This document shows, one piece after another, positions 11,591-20,900 of a stretch of 34,204 nt of DNA (position 1 is its first letter; the number at the start of each line of letters is the position of its first letter). The stretch covers positions 90,001 to 124,204 of the forward strand of contig CAUYUJ010022397.1 of assembly GCA_963575745.1 (NCBI GenBank). Reading direction: 5' to 3'. This stretch comes from Prorocentrum cordatum. Its lineage: Eukaryota; Sar; Dinophyceae; Prorocentrales; Prorocentraceae. Under the pieces are notes generated by a model. The model was not told the origin of the DNA. It saw only the letters and a list, made by a program, of their open reading frames with translations, and made no database searches. The translations under genes and the position numbers were made by a program.

Positions 11591-11850
11591 TCCGTCTCCT
11601 CCTGCTGGTGTTGCGGCCCTCCTCCGCATGTTTGCTGTTCCATTCCCCCCTGCTCGACCTGCTGACCAGGCTCGTGTGGTGTTTGTGCCAAAACTCAACA
11701 CGAATCCTTCTCCGAAAGTTTTCGTCCCGGATGGATCTTTCGCGATCGGCCCGGATCGAACAATCGGTTATGGGAGGGCTCTCACCTGCGGCCCAAGGTC
11801 TAAAACGAATATGTTTGTAGTTGAACATTTAATAATGAAAAATGATGATT

Positions 11851-12130
11851 GTTGATCCCCCCTTTCGGTGACCAAATTCGTGTGGTTCCCAAGGGGTTCG
11901 CACCCAGTTTTTGCGTATCAAAAAGAATCACGGGCCTCAGAAAACTGGTTGGGCCCCGCCCTACAACAACAACAGCAACAACAACAACAGCAACAACAAC
12001 AACAACAGCAACAGCAGCAGCAACAACAACAATCATGTTAATACTGGTCGCTCTTATATGCTCGCGCGTCATTCAATATGCATATCCCAAACCCTGGGTA
12101 CCCACCCTCTTCGTATTCGATCGTGTCCCC
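11851..12130 (+). repeat. Composite dispersed repeat: module B, (CAA)n, module A inverted
   Basis: Module B (about 11851-11965, starting GTTGATCCCCCC and holding TTCGCACCCAGTTTTT) is followed by a CAA microsatellite and then by module A in reverse orientation (about 12024-12130; the core GGGATATGCATATTGAATGA is read on the minus strand). The same modules recur in other orders and orientations at 13240-13360, 13971-14072, 14136-14265 and 14566-14665, always joined by CAA/GTT tracts. No protein is recognised. Confidence 0.75.
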
Positions 12131-12139
12131 TCTTTGGAG

Positions 12140-12955
12140 GTATATCCATTCCCTGCCACGCGTGGTCGATGAAGCCCTTGAAAACGAAGGGTAACAGATA
12201 ATGGGGATAGTGAGGACGAAGGGAACGGAGGAAGGGAGGGGAGGGGAACAAAAAGGAGGGAGGATGATTAGTTGCGCCGCGAGTGGCGACTCAGCTTGCG
12301 CCATAGCTTGCGCTGACCACTCCAACACAGGTTAACAATACATTTCGCCACGGGTCGCGCCATAAACAACGCCACGTACCACCCCCTGAAAAAAGGGGGG
12401 GGAAAAAAAAAACATCGTGGATGCCCCCACGGGGGGGCGTGCAACTGCGAACCGGTGTCAGGAACAAATTTCGTAGAACCCTGAAAAGAAGCGGGATGTT
12501 GGGAGAGCGGGGCGGAAGGATAGTGAACAAGAGTAAGGTCTCAGAAGGAGGAGCGGCAAGAAGTGGAGAAAATGAGCCGGGAGGAGTGCGGAGGAGCGGG
12601 GGGCGCACGGAGGAATCTGGAGGAGGGACTGGGAATAATTTGGGAGAAATGCGGAACGCGAGCGGGAAGGGGCGGATATTGTGGGGGTGACATGGGGTGG
12701 CCTGGGGAGAAACGGGCGGAATGCGAACAACTGAGGAATAACACAACGGAACACGAACGAAATGACAATGAAAAAAAACGGAAAGGGTAGAAAAGACAGC
12801 GAAGGAACGTTGAAAAATGGGCGCCAGTGGATACGAGCGGAGACTGGTGCGGAAACAAGGCGCGGGGGGATTCGAAAACCTCCTCTGACCTCTGGGGGGC
12901 CTGGGAATGGCCCCGATGACCACCGAGCGGCAGGGTCGCGCGGGAGGGTCGAGCG
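12140..12955. other. Purine-biased unassigned stretch
   Basis: From about 12195 to 12890 the plus strand is strongly purine-rich (GGA, GAA and GGGAGG clusters) without clear periodicity. No gene or RNA is recognised. A C6 and a G7 run bracket 12380-12440. Confidence 0.4.
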
Positions 12956-12957
12956 GC

Positions 12958-13360
12958 CGGGTCGTTGAAGCGTAAATTCCGCTTGAACCGCCAGGCAATA
13001 TGTAGCGGGAGCGCGATTCCTGAGCGTCGAGAAGCACCATCTTAATACATTGTGAAGACGGGAGCCGCGATTCGGTGGTAAATTGCGAGGACGTCCCAAG
13101 CGAGAGCGCGATTCCTCAAAAAATTGCAAGGAAGTATCAAGCGGGAGCCGCGATCTGGTGGTAAATTGCAAAGAAGTCCCAAGCGAGAGCGCGATTATTC
13201 AATACACTGTCAGGGAGTATCAGGCGGGAGCCGTTGTTGTTGTAAACCGGGGGCCAACAACACAGTTTGACCCTCAAGATTTTCCCTGCTATAAAACAAG
13301 GTGCGAGCCCCGGGAAGGGCACTTCAATTGAAAAAACAATTTGCGCCGGACGGGGGGATC
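12958..13360 (-). repeat. Left arm of a ~400-bp inverted repeat (modules C and B)
   Basis: It starts with CGGGTCGTTGAAGCG and is the imperfect reverse complement of 14136-14554, which ends with CGCTTCAACGACCCG. From outside in it has a unique edge, module C (an 83-bp dimer of ~41-bp monomers; GGGAGCCGCGAT at 13060 and 13143 and its relative at 13226), then module B inverted (13240-13360). Confidence 0.85.
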
Positions 13361-13410
13361 GTCCAGATCATGGACACTTCAATTAACCTTCATATATGGA
13401 CACTCCACAG

Positions 13411-13500
13411 CAACAACAACACCAACATCAGCACCACAAACAACAACAGCAACAGCAACAACAACAACAACAACACCACCAACAACAACAACGACAAAAG
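13411..13500. repeat. (CAA)n microsatellite
   Basis: CAA triplets with CAG and CAC substitutions join module B on the left to a third module C copy on the right. Confidence 0.9.
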
Positions 13501-13504
13501 TTCC

Positions 13505-13745
13505 CGCCTGATACTTCCTCACAATGTATTTCCAAACCGCGCTCTCGCGCGGGATTTCCTCATCATTAAATACGAATCGCCCTCCCGCGTGGGACTTCTC
13601 TGCAGTTTCTTCAGACGATGCGCCCTCGGCGCTCAGAAATCCCGCTCTCGCGTTGGCTTTTCACACGATGTACTTGGGAATCGTGCTATCGCTCAATACT
13701 TCCTCGCGATTGATGCAGGACCCACGCTTCAGCAACCCGCCTGCT
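13505..13745 (+). repeat. Third copy of module C (~41/83-bp satellite)
   Basis: The TGATACTTCCTCACAATGTA and CGCGCTCTCGC blocks match the right arm at 14270-14520 in the same orientation, with more divergence. It lies inside the loop of the large inverted repeat. Confidence 0.7.
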
Positions 13746-13970
13746 CGACCTGGTCGTCTGGGGCAACCTTCCCGACCTGCCCGCTATGGGTCTGCCTACC
13801 CAATCTGCCCGTCTGGTTCTACCAGTTGTTTCTTGCTCCTTGCCCGCCTCCTGCTAATTTTTCTCGTGCTCCATTGTTCCCCCTCCCCCTTCCACCCGTC
13901 TTCCCTTCCCTTGTTTTCGAGACTGCACTAGCTGCACGTGGCAGGTAAGGAAGATATGCCCCCAAGGGGG
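13746..13970. other. Short unassigned spacer
   Basis: This is a pyrimidine-rich stretch between module C and module A. Nothing is recognised. Confidence 0.3.
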
Positions 13971-14105
13971 CACGATCGAAGACGACGAGAGCGGGTACCG
14001 AGGGTCTGGGAGATACGTATTGATTTGCACGTGAGCAGATAGGAACGAACAATATGAAGCTGATTGTTGTTGGTGGTGTTGGTGTTGGTGTTGTTATTGT
14101 CGTTG
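13971..14105 (+). repeat. Module A followed by (GTT)n
   Basis: Starting ACGATCGAAGACGA, this copy matches 14566-14665 and the inverted copy at 12024-12130. It passes directly into GTT triplets, the complement of the CAA tracts next to the other copies. Confidence 0.75.
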
Positions 14106-14135
14106 AACTCCCACTTCTGAAAAATAACGGCTGTT

Positions 14136-14554
14136 GATCCCCCCCGTCCGGTGCACATTGTTTTTTTCACTTGAAGTGCCCTTCCCGGGGATCGCACCCT
14201 GTTTTTTTTATAAAAAAAATCTTAAACGCCAAACTGTGTTGGTGGCCCCCGGTTTACAACAACAACAACGGCTCCCGCCTGATACTTCCTGCCAATTTAT
14301 TGAAGAATCGCGCTCTCGCTTGGGATGTCCTTGCAATTTACCACCGGACCGCGGCTCCTGCTTGATACTTCCTCACAATCTATTGAGGAATCGCGCTCTC
14401 GCTTGGGACTTCCTTGCTAGTTACCACCGAATCGCGGCTCCCGCCTGATACTTCATTCACAATGTATTCAGATGCCGCTCCTCGACACTCAGGAATCGCG
14501 CTCCCGCTACATACTGCCTGGCGGTTCAAGCAGAATTTGCGCTTCAACGACCCG
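14136..14554 (+). repeat. Right arm of the ~400-bp inverted repeat (modules B and C)
   Basis: Module B (14136-14265) begins GATCCCCCCCGTCCGG and leads through four AAC triplets into module C (14270-14520; TGATACTTCCT repeated at ~83-bp spacing). It ends CGCTTCAACGACCCG. It pairs with 12958-13360 across a loop of about 775 bp. Confidence 0.85.
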
Positions 14555-14565
14555 TTGGGGTAATT

Positions 14566-14665
14566 ACGATCGAAGACGAAGAGGGCGGGTATCCAGGGTT
14601 TGGGATATGCATATTGAATGACACGCGAGCAGATAAGAGCGAACAATCTTAAAATGATTGTTGTT
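14566..14665 (+). repeat. Module A, second direct copy
   Basis: It carries the core GGGATATGCATATTGAATGA and ends in ATGATTGTTGTTG, again passing into a GTT-rich stretch. It is directly adjacent to the right arm of the inverted repeat. Confidence 0.75.
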
Positions 14666-14669
14666 GTCG

Positions 14670-15320
14670 TTGATTTTGTTGATGTTACGTCTGGGTGTTC
14701 GTTCGAAAATGTTATGATGCCTGGTACCCGTCTCATCCTTCCTCCTCATCGTTCCTCTTCGCGTTCCGTTCCCCCCACCTCCACGTCACTGCTGCTGCTG
14801 CCAGTCCTGATCCTGTTCCTTTGGCTCCTTCTCCCTCTGCTGCCCCGTAGCCCCCATCGCCTATCTGGCCGCCCGCCTCGCCACCGCGCAAAAGGGCGTG
14901 CGGCGAGGTCCCGCAGGGCACCGCAAGAGCCGCTGGAGTACAACTTCGCCGCCGGGTCGTGCCTGGAGAGAGCTGGCTCGGAATGACGCGGAGGAGGACA
15001 GCGGGAGGCACGGACGACTGAATACGAAGGGCAGACGTAGCAGGGGGGGGAGGCGACGAGGTCAAGGAGGATAAATGGACATACTCACATGTATGTATGA
15101 ATATCTATGTGTATCAATATGTGTGTATACAAACATACGTAGCACCCCGCAGTTGCGGATAAGAGTGCGGGGGCGGAGGGGACGTCGGGAGTCTGCGAGG
15201 CTCTGGAGAAACCCGTCGCAGGCGCCGACTTGTTTGCTAAAGCGATGTGGGTGGGTCGCGGGCCGGGTCGCGGGCCGGTTGCAAGGGGGACGACGACAGC
15301 AAACAACACACAACACACAA
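14670..15320. other. Unassigned, no gene recognised
   Basis: A pyrimidine-rich part (14735-14860) and a GC-rich part are seen. There is a TATG-rich patch at 15080-15140, which resembles 16805-16835. No domain-bearing ORF. Confidence 0.35.
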
Positions 15321-15601
15321 CAAGCATCATACATACCAGCAACAACAGCACCAACAGCAACAACACCACCACCATCATCAACAGCAACTGCAACAACACC
15401 AACAACATCAGCAACCACAACTACAACAACAAAAACAACAACAGCATCAACAACACCAGTTGCAGCAGCCGCAGCAGCAGCAACAACAACAGCCACAAAA
15501 ACACACCACAACCACAATAACAACACCACCACCACCAACAACAACGGCAACCATCACAACAGCAACAACAACAACAACAACAACACCAACAACAACACAA
15601 C

Positions 15602-15658
<57 letters not shown>

Positions 15659-15660
15659 CA
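15295..15660. repeat. (CAA)n / (CAN)n microsatellite array
   Basis: About 360 bp of CAA, CAG, CAC and CCA triplets, becoming near-pure CAA toward the right end. The Gln-, Asn- and Thr-rich ORFs across it are artefacts. Confidence 0.9.
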
Positions 15661-15664
15661 TTTT

Positions 15665-16620
15665 ACCCGAGCGCGTGGTGTTCTCCCCAGTGCCAGGGTT
15701 TTCATACGACACCAGGCAATACCCCCACTTCGTGGGGGGGCATTACAAGCTCTACCAAATATCCAAACGACTCTTCGCGACCACCCAAACCCAGCTTCCC
15801 GCCCTATGACGTTGGGACACTTCACTTCGTGGCGTGCGGACGACCGTGGCTACTACACTGGCGTGGGGTACACACCCACAGAACTTGGTCACTTATTCGG
15901 GGCGCGCATGTGCCCAGCATGGTGCAATTGTGCCATACAATACATAATACAGAGAGACAGAGAGAGAGACAGAGAGCACGTTTCCGCTTTTCTTAAGAAC
16001 CCAATGGTTCTTAGATGAGATAGAGCGAGAGATAGAGCGAGAGAGACAGAGCGAGAGATACATGATGCGCGGTGCTAAAATTCTTAAGAACCCAATGGTT
16101 TTTGGAGATTTCGGCGTGCGCGCGCAAAAAACGAATGTGTCCCGCATGGTATTATTTGACAGGGATGATGGCCCTGGCAGGTGCGCAACCGTTGTCGCAG
16201 AAGTTCGAAAAAGTTGCTCGCAAAAGCCCGTTTGACAGAAATGTTTAAAAAGTGTTGGGTTTCCTACGAATCCGCAAGAGCGCGCGGGATGAGATTTTGA
16301 CATTTTTTTGTTGAAAAACCATTGGTTTTTTTGATGTTTTTATGTTAAAATCGCTCCGAACACTAAGCTTTTGGAAGGATTTCGTCTTGCGCGCGCGAAT
16401 GTCCACTTTACCTTATTTTTTGCAAGGGATTCTTGAAATTTGATTATATTAGAACAAGAAATGTCATTTTATAGTGTTTTTTGCAAGGGAAAACGGATTA
16501 CAACAAAACAACCGGATCTGGACCCCATCCACTTTTCTGAAGCTTTCGCGAAAAAATGATGAAAATGTAGCTGCGGCCTAGGCGCGGCGGGGGGGCCGTG
16601 CACCAGGGGTCCCAACAATA
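15665..16620. other. AT-richer stretch with GA dinucleotides and repeated small hairpins
   Basis: GA/CAGA dinucleotide tracts occur at 15950-15975 and 16018-16062. The hairpin AAGAACCCAATGGTTCTT is present at about 15995, and a close relative (AAGAACCCAATGGTTTTT) lies near 16083; AAAAACCATTGGTTTTT near 16312 is a third. The part 16280-16560 is clearly more AT-rich than the surroundings. No gene is seen. Confidence 0.5.
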
Positions 16621-16644
16621 ATTATTCTTTAGAATTAATAATGT

Positions 16645-16646
16645 TC

Positions 16647-16707
<61 letters not shown>

Positions 16708-16725
16708 GCAACAGCAACACCAACA
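16645..16725. repeat. (CAA)n microsatellite
   Basis: About 75 bp of CAA triplets, near pure. Confidence 0.95.
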
Positions 16726-16854
16726 ACGCGCATCGCAGAACCTCGCTTAAGCCACGCGCCCAGGGTCAGTGAGTGACCGTTCAACCCGTGCACTCTGGTA
16801 GATGCATACATCTATGTGTATGTATGTATATATTAATCCAGGAAGAGATAGGGA

Positions 16855-16935
16855 GCGATATAGAGAGAGAGGGAGAGAGAGAAGGGGAGAACGAGAAGAC
16901 AACGAAAGAGAGAGAGAGAGAGAGAGAAAGAGAAA
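16855..16935. repeat. (GA)n microsatellite
   Basis: GA dinucleotides with GG and AA breaks, preceded by a TATG-rich patch at 16805-16835. Confidence 0.9.
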
Positions 16936-17142
16936 GCGCGCGGAGCAGACGGACGGGCAGAGAGGTCAAGGCGTCAACCGGTCGGCGTGCCGAGGGGCGC
17001 GGCTGGCAGAGCGCTGCCGACGAGCACCGGCCCGCAGGGGGGGGGCAGATCAACAGGGGCGGGCGGTCGCCGAGCCGCCGGGCCACATCGGGATCGCTCT
17101 CGCCCGCGGTGGCGCGAAGGAGCTAGGGGCCCACTCGAGGCG

Positions 17143-17363
17143 CCCTTCCTCCTCCTCCTCCTCCTCCTCCTCCTCCTCCTCCTCCTCCTCCTCTCCATCC
17201 CCCTCCTTCTCTCCCTCCTCCTCCCCCCCTCCTCCTCCTCCTCCTCCTCCTCCTCCTCCTCCTCCTCCTCCTCCTCCTCCTCCTCCTCCTCCTCCTCCTC
17301 CTCCTCCTCCTCCTCCTCCTCCTCCTCCTCCTCCTCCTCCTCCTCCTCCTCCTCCTCCTCCTC

Positions 17364-17398
<35 letters not shown>

Positions 17399-17560
17399 CT
17401 CCCCTCCCCCTCCCCCTCCTCCTCCCCCTCCTCCTCCCCCTCCCCCTCCCCCACCTCCTCCTCCCCCTCCTCCTCTCCCTCCTCCTCCCCCTCCTCCTCC
17501 TCCTCCTCCTCCTCCTCCTCCTCCTCCTCCTCCTCCTCCTCCTCCTCCTCCTCCTCCTTC
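17143..17560. repeat. ~415-bp (CTC)n array
   Basis: An uninterrupted CTC core spans about 17230-17385, flanked by CTC with CCC interruptions. It lies downstream of the stop codon of the minus-strand RAP gene. Confidence 0.95.
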
Positions 17561-17797
17561 ACTCGAGACTGCAACAGCAGAGGCGCCCATCCTCGACGCA
17601 GGAGCAGGACATGAAGGCGGCGAGCGGCCGATTCCCCCCACCGGGGCCCAGCGCAAACTCCTCTCCCGAGAGGCCCGGCACGACGCGAACCTTAGCGCCC
17701 CCGCGCGCGCGCTGCGGCCCTGCGACAGGGCTTCACATCTTCAAGCGCGGGCGCAGAAACAGCAGGAAGACGAGGACGAGAACTTGTTTTTTGTTTT

Positions 17798-17990
17798 CTA
17801 CTTTTCATGTTTTTCGCCCAGGGCGCTCGCGACCCTCCTCGCCAAGAGAACGGCGCTGTCCTCCCGCGAGGCGCCGCGCCGCCACTCCCAGCACCCCACG
17901 CGGACCGGGCGGTACCCCATGCGGGCGAGGACGTCGTGCTTGACGCGCCTCGTGACGGGCCAGCTCACGAGCTCCAGGTCCACGACGACA
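17798..17990 (-). CDS. Terminal exon (g) of the RAP-domain gene: RAP domain
   Basis: The translated exon contains VVDLELVSWPVTRRVKHDVL, then the RAP hallmark K-x3-L-x3-GY-x2-V-x-V-x3-EW (seen as ARMGYRPVRVGCWEW) and a closing helix ending ALGEKHEK before TAG at 17800-17798. Immediately after the stop the minus strand is A-rich (AAAACAAAAAACAAG). The exon starts next to a TIR element copy (about 17996-18150), so its acceptor is uncertain: AG within CTGGAG near 17975 keeps frame with the GC donor of exon f. Confidence 0.65.
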
Positions 17991-20900
17991 GGGGGGCAAA
18001 AAGTGGCACAGACATCAAAACTCTCGGAGGTCCGCGCGCATTCCTCTCGGATCGGCGCTGGAGCCCTCCCTGCCTGGCGCGCGGAGGCGCCGCCGGGGTG
18101 GCTCCGGCGCCGATCCGAGAACTCGGCGCGGACCTCCGAGTTTTCATAAGAAGAGGAAGAGGAGGAGGAGGAGGAGGAGGAGGAGGAGGAGGAGGAGGAA
18201 AGGGAGGAGGAGGAGGAGGAGGAGCAGGAGCAGGAGGAGGAGGAAAAGGGAGGAGGATGCTCACGCCCCCGTTTTGGTTCCCCTGGACGAGGCCGGTCGC
18301 CTCGTCGAGGAAGTCCACCACCGCTGGGCCCGCCCTCGCGCAGCGCTGCGGCCGGAGCGGGCCGCCGAGCAGGGGCGCGAGGACGCCGGGGGCCTCGTGC
18401 AGCCGCGCGAGGCAAGCGGCCACCTCGTCGTGGGCGCGGGTGCCGCCGAGCCGCCGCGCCTCCTGTCGGGGGCGGCCAGGAGAGGGGCGTCCAAGAGGGG
18501 CCTCCTCCTCCTCCTCCTCCTCCTCCTCCTCCTCCTCCATATCACTGCCTCCTCCTCCTCCTCCTCCTCCTCCTCCTCCTCCTCCTCTTTCTCCTCCCCC
18601 TCCTGGTCGTCGTCGATGTCTTTCAGGGTCGGCGGCACCGGCCGTCAGGCCTTCACAATCATGGCCCGAGGCATGTGCGCTGACCAGGGGGAGGGGGCCA
18701 GGGACCGCACTGAAAGAGAAGAAGAGGGGCCACGGAACCAGGGGAGGCATCATGGCCCACGCCATGATATCCATTCTCCCCCGCCCTGGTCGTCACCCCC
18801 CTCTTGGCCGCCCCCGAGCCTGGACAGCGGCCGCCTCGCAGGCATCCCGCCACGCCGCCGGGACGCACGCCGCAACGCCGCCGCACTGCGCGCCCGCGGC
18901 GGCACTGATCTTAGGTCGGGCGTGTCCTCCTACGGATTGTTGGGCGAAAATCAAAAGATAGCCAGCACATACTCCAAACTATAATCAAGAATACTAAAAC
19001 TGTTGTCAAGCGCTCAAAGATAGCCAACACATGCTCCAACATAGCCCAGCATCGCCGAAGAATCGGCCCCGGGCCATGTTTTGCCTCACCGTGAGACCTT
19101 CCTCCTGCAGAGAGGGACCTGCCCGACTTAACACTGATCGCGTCGTGGAGCTTCAGCAGCGGCAGCGGCTCCCGAGGTGGCTCGCTGGCGCCGCACACGC
19201 GCGCGAAGATGGCGCGGAGGACCTCCTGGTAGCGGCCGCCCAGCCCGAGCGCGCAGATGGCCCACGCGGCGTCCGCCTCTGCAGCGAGGGACCGGGGGCC
19301 GTCGTCCTTTCACAGGCGAGGGACGGTAGCAACAAAAAAAAACCTGTCCGCTGTTGAGGGGCGCCTGTCCCAGGGCGGCTGGGAAGTTTATACCCTTATA
19401 ACTACGGTGGCACCTCAAGGCGTAAACTTTCCCGCCGCCCATGGGGCAACGCCCCCGGCGACGGAAACTTGAGCAGGGACCGACCGTCCCGGCATTCCTA
19501 TAGTCCTACCACGAGATGTTCTTAGAACCCAAGAATGTGCTAAGAACAAACACAAAGTTCTTAGAGCATCAGCCCGATGTGCTAAAACACGACAGACTCC
19601 GCCAGGAATGCTCTCAGAACATTTCGTGGAAACCACAGCAGGTTCTTAGAACATCGCTTGGTAGGGTTATATTGAGCAGGGACCGACCCTCCCGGCATTC
19701 CTACAGTCCTACCACGAAATGTTCTTAGAACCCAAACATGTTCTAAGAACAACAACAACGTTCTAAGAACATAAACCCGATGTGCTAAAACAAGACAGAC
19801 TCCGCCAGAAATGCTCGAAGAACCTTTCGTGGAAACCGCAGCAAGTTCTTAGAATATGGTTTGGTAGGGCTATATTGAGCAGGGACCGACGCTCCCGGCA
19901 TTCCTACAGCCCTACCACGAGATGTGCTTAGAACCCAAACATGTTCTAATAACAAAAACAAAGTTCTAAGAACATAAACCCGATGGGCTAAAACAAGACA
20001 GACTCCGCCAGAAATGTTCTGAGAACATATCTTGGCGGCGCGCAGAGGGGGGGAGGGGGAGGGGGGAAGGCTTCTTCGAAGCACCCCTGCTTCTTAGAAG
20101 GTGCGGGCCTTCTCTGTAGATGTAAGGCCGGCGCCTTCTAAGAAGCAGCCTCCTTCTAAGAAGCCTTCCCCCCTCCCCCTACCCCCTTCTCCTCGGCGCC
20201 AAATTTCGTGGAAACCACCGCAGATTCTTAGAACACTGCTTGGTAGGGCTAGAGGCGAGCCGGGACGCTTCGCCGCTGCTTGAGAAGCGTTCGTTCTGCT
20301 TTTTCTGCGCCCGCCGAGTCTGAAGGGGCCCTGGGACACACAAACAAGCACACACAAATAACACAGATTCCCCATATTTACCTATATTTTCTCGGTTTCT
20401 GTCTTCCCCCCCCCCCCTTCCCATATTTTCCCATATGTTCTGGGTTTCTGTCTTCCCCCCCCCACCTCCCATATGTTCCCTTATTTTCTGGGGGATCGGC
20501 GATTCATGGTGTCTGTGTTTTTGTTGTTGCCTCCGGAGAGTCCTGCGCGTACTGGGCCACGAGCACGCGGGCCGCGCGCGGGCGGCTGGGCAGGTCCGCC
20601 ATCGCCAGCGCGAAGAGCACCTGCGAGACCCGCGCGCCCGACAGGCGCCCGAGGCCCGGCGAGAGGGCGCCCAGGGCCTCATCGTAAGTCGGGCGTGTCC
20701 CCCTACAGGGGGAGCTCGGACGAACAATACAAAAACACCCCAAGAATGTCCCCAAAAAGTCAAAAAAATACTCAAAAAACAGTCCCCAGACTATTGTTGG
20801 ACTAATTATGGTTTGATGATTGTTGATTTTTCTATTATTCTTTGATTATTTATGATTTTTTCTGGTTTTTCGTCGAAAATCCTCCTGTAGGGGGGACAGG

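Noticed and set aside
10095-11691. Met-rich, Asp-rich and His-rich ORFs
   Set aside because: CAT/ATG/GAT repeats read in three frames; no function can be inferred.
16802-17943. Pro-, Ser- or Gly-rich proteins of 250-320 residues
   Set aside because: They are translations of the (CTC)n array in different frames; no non-repetitive conserved segment supports them.
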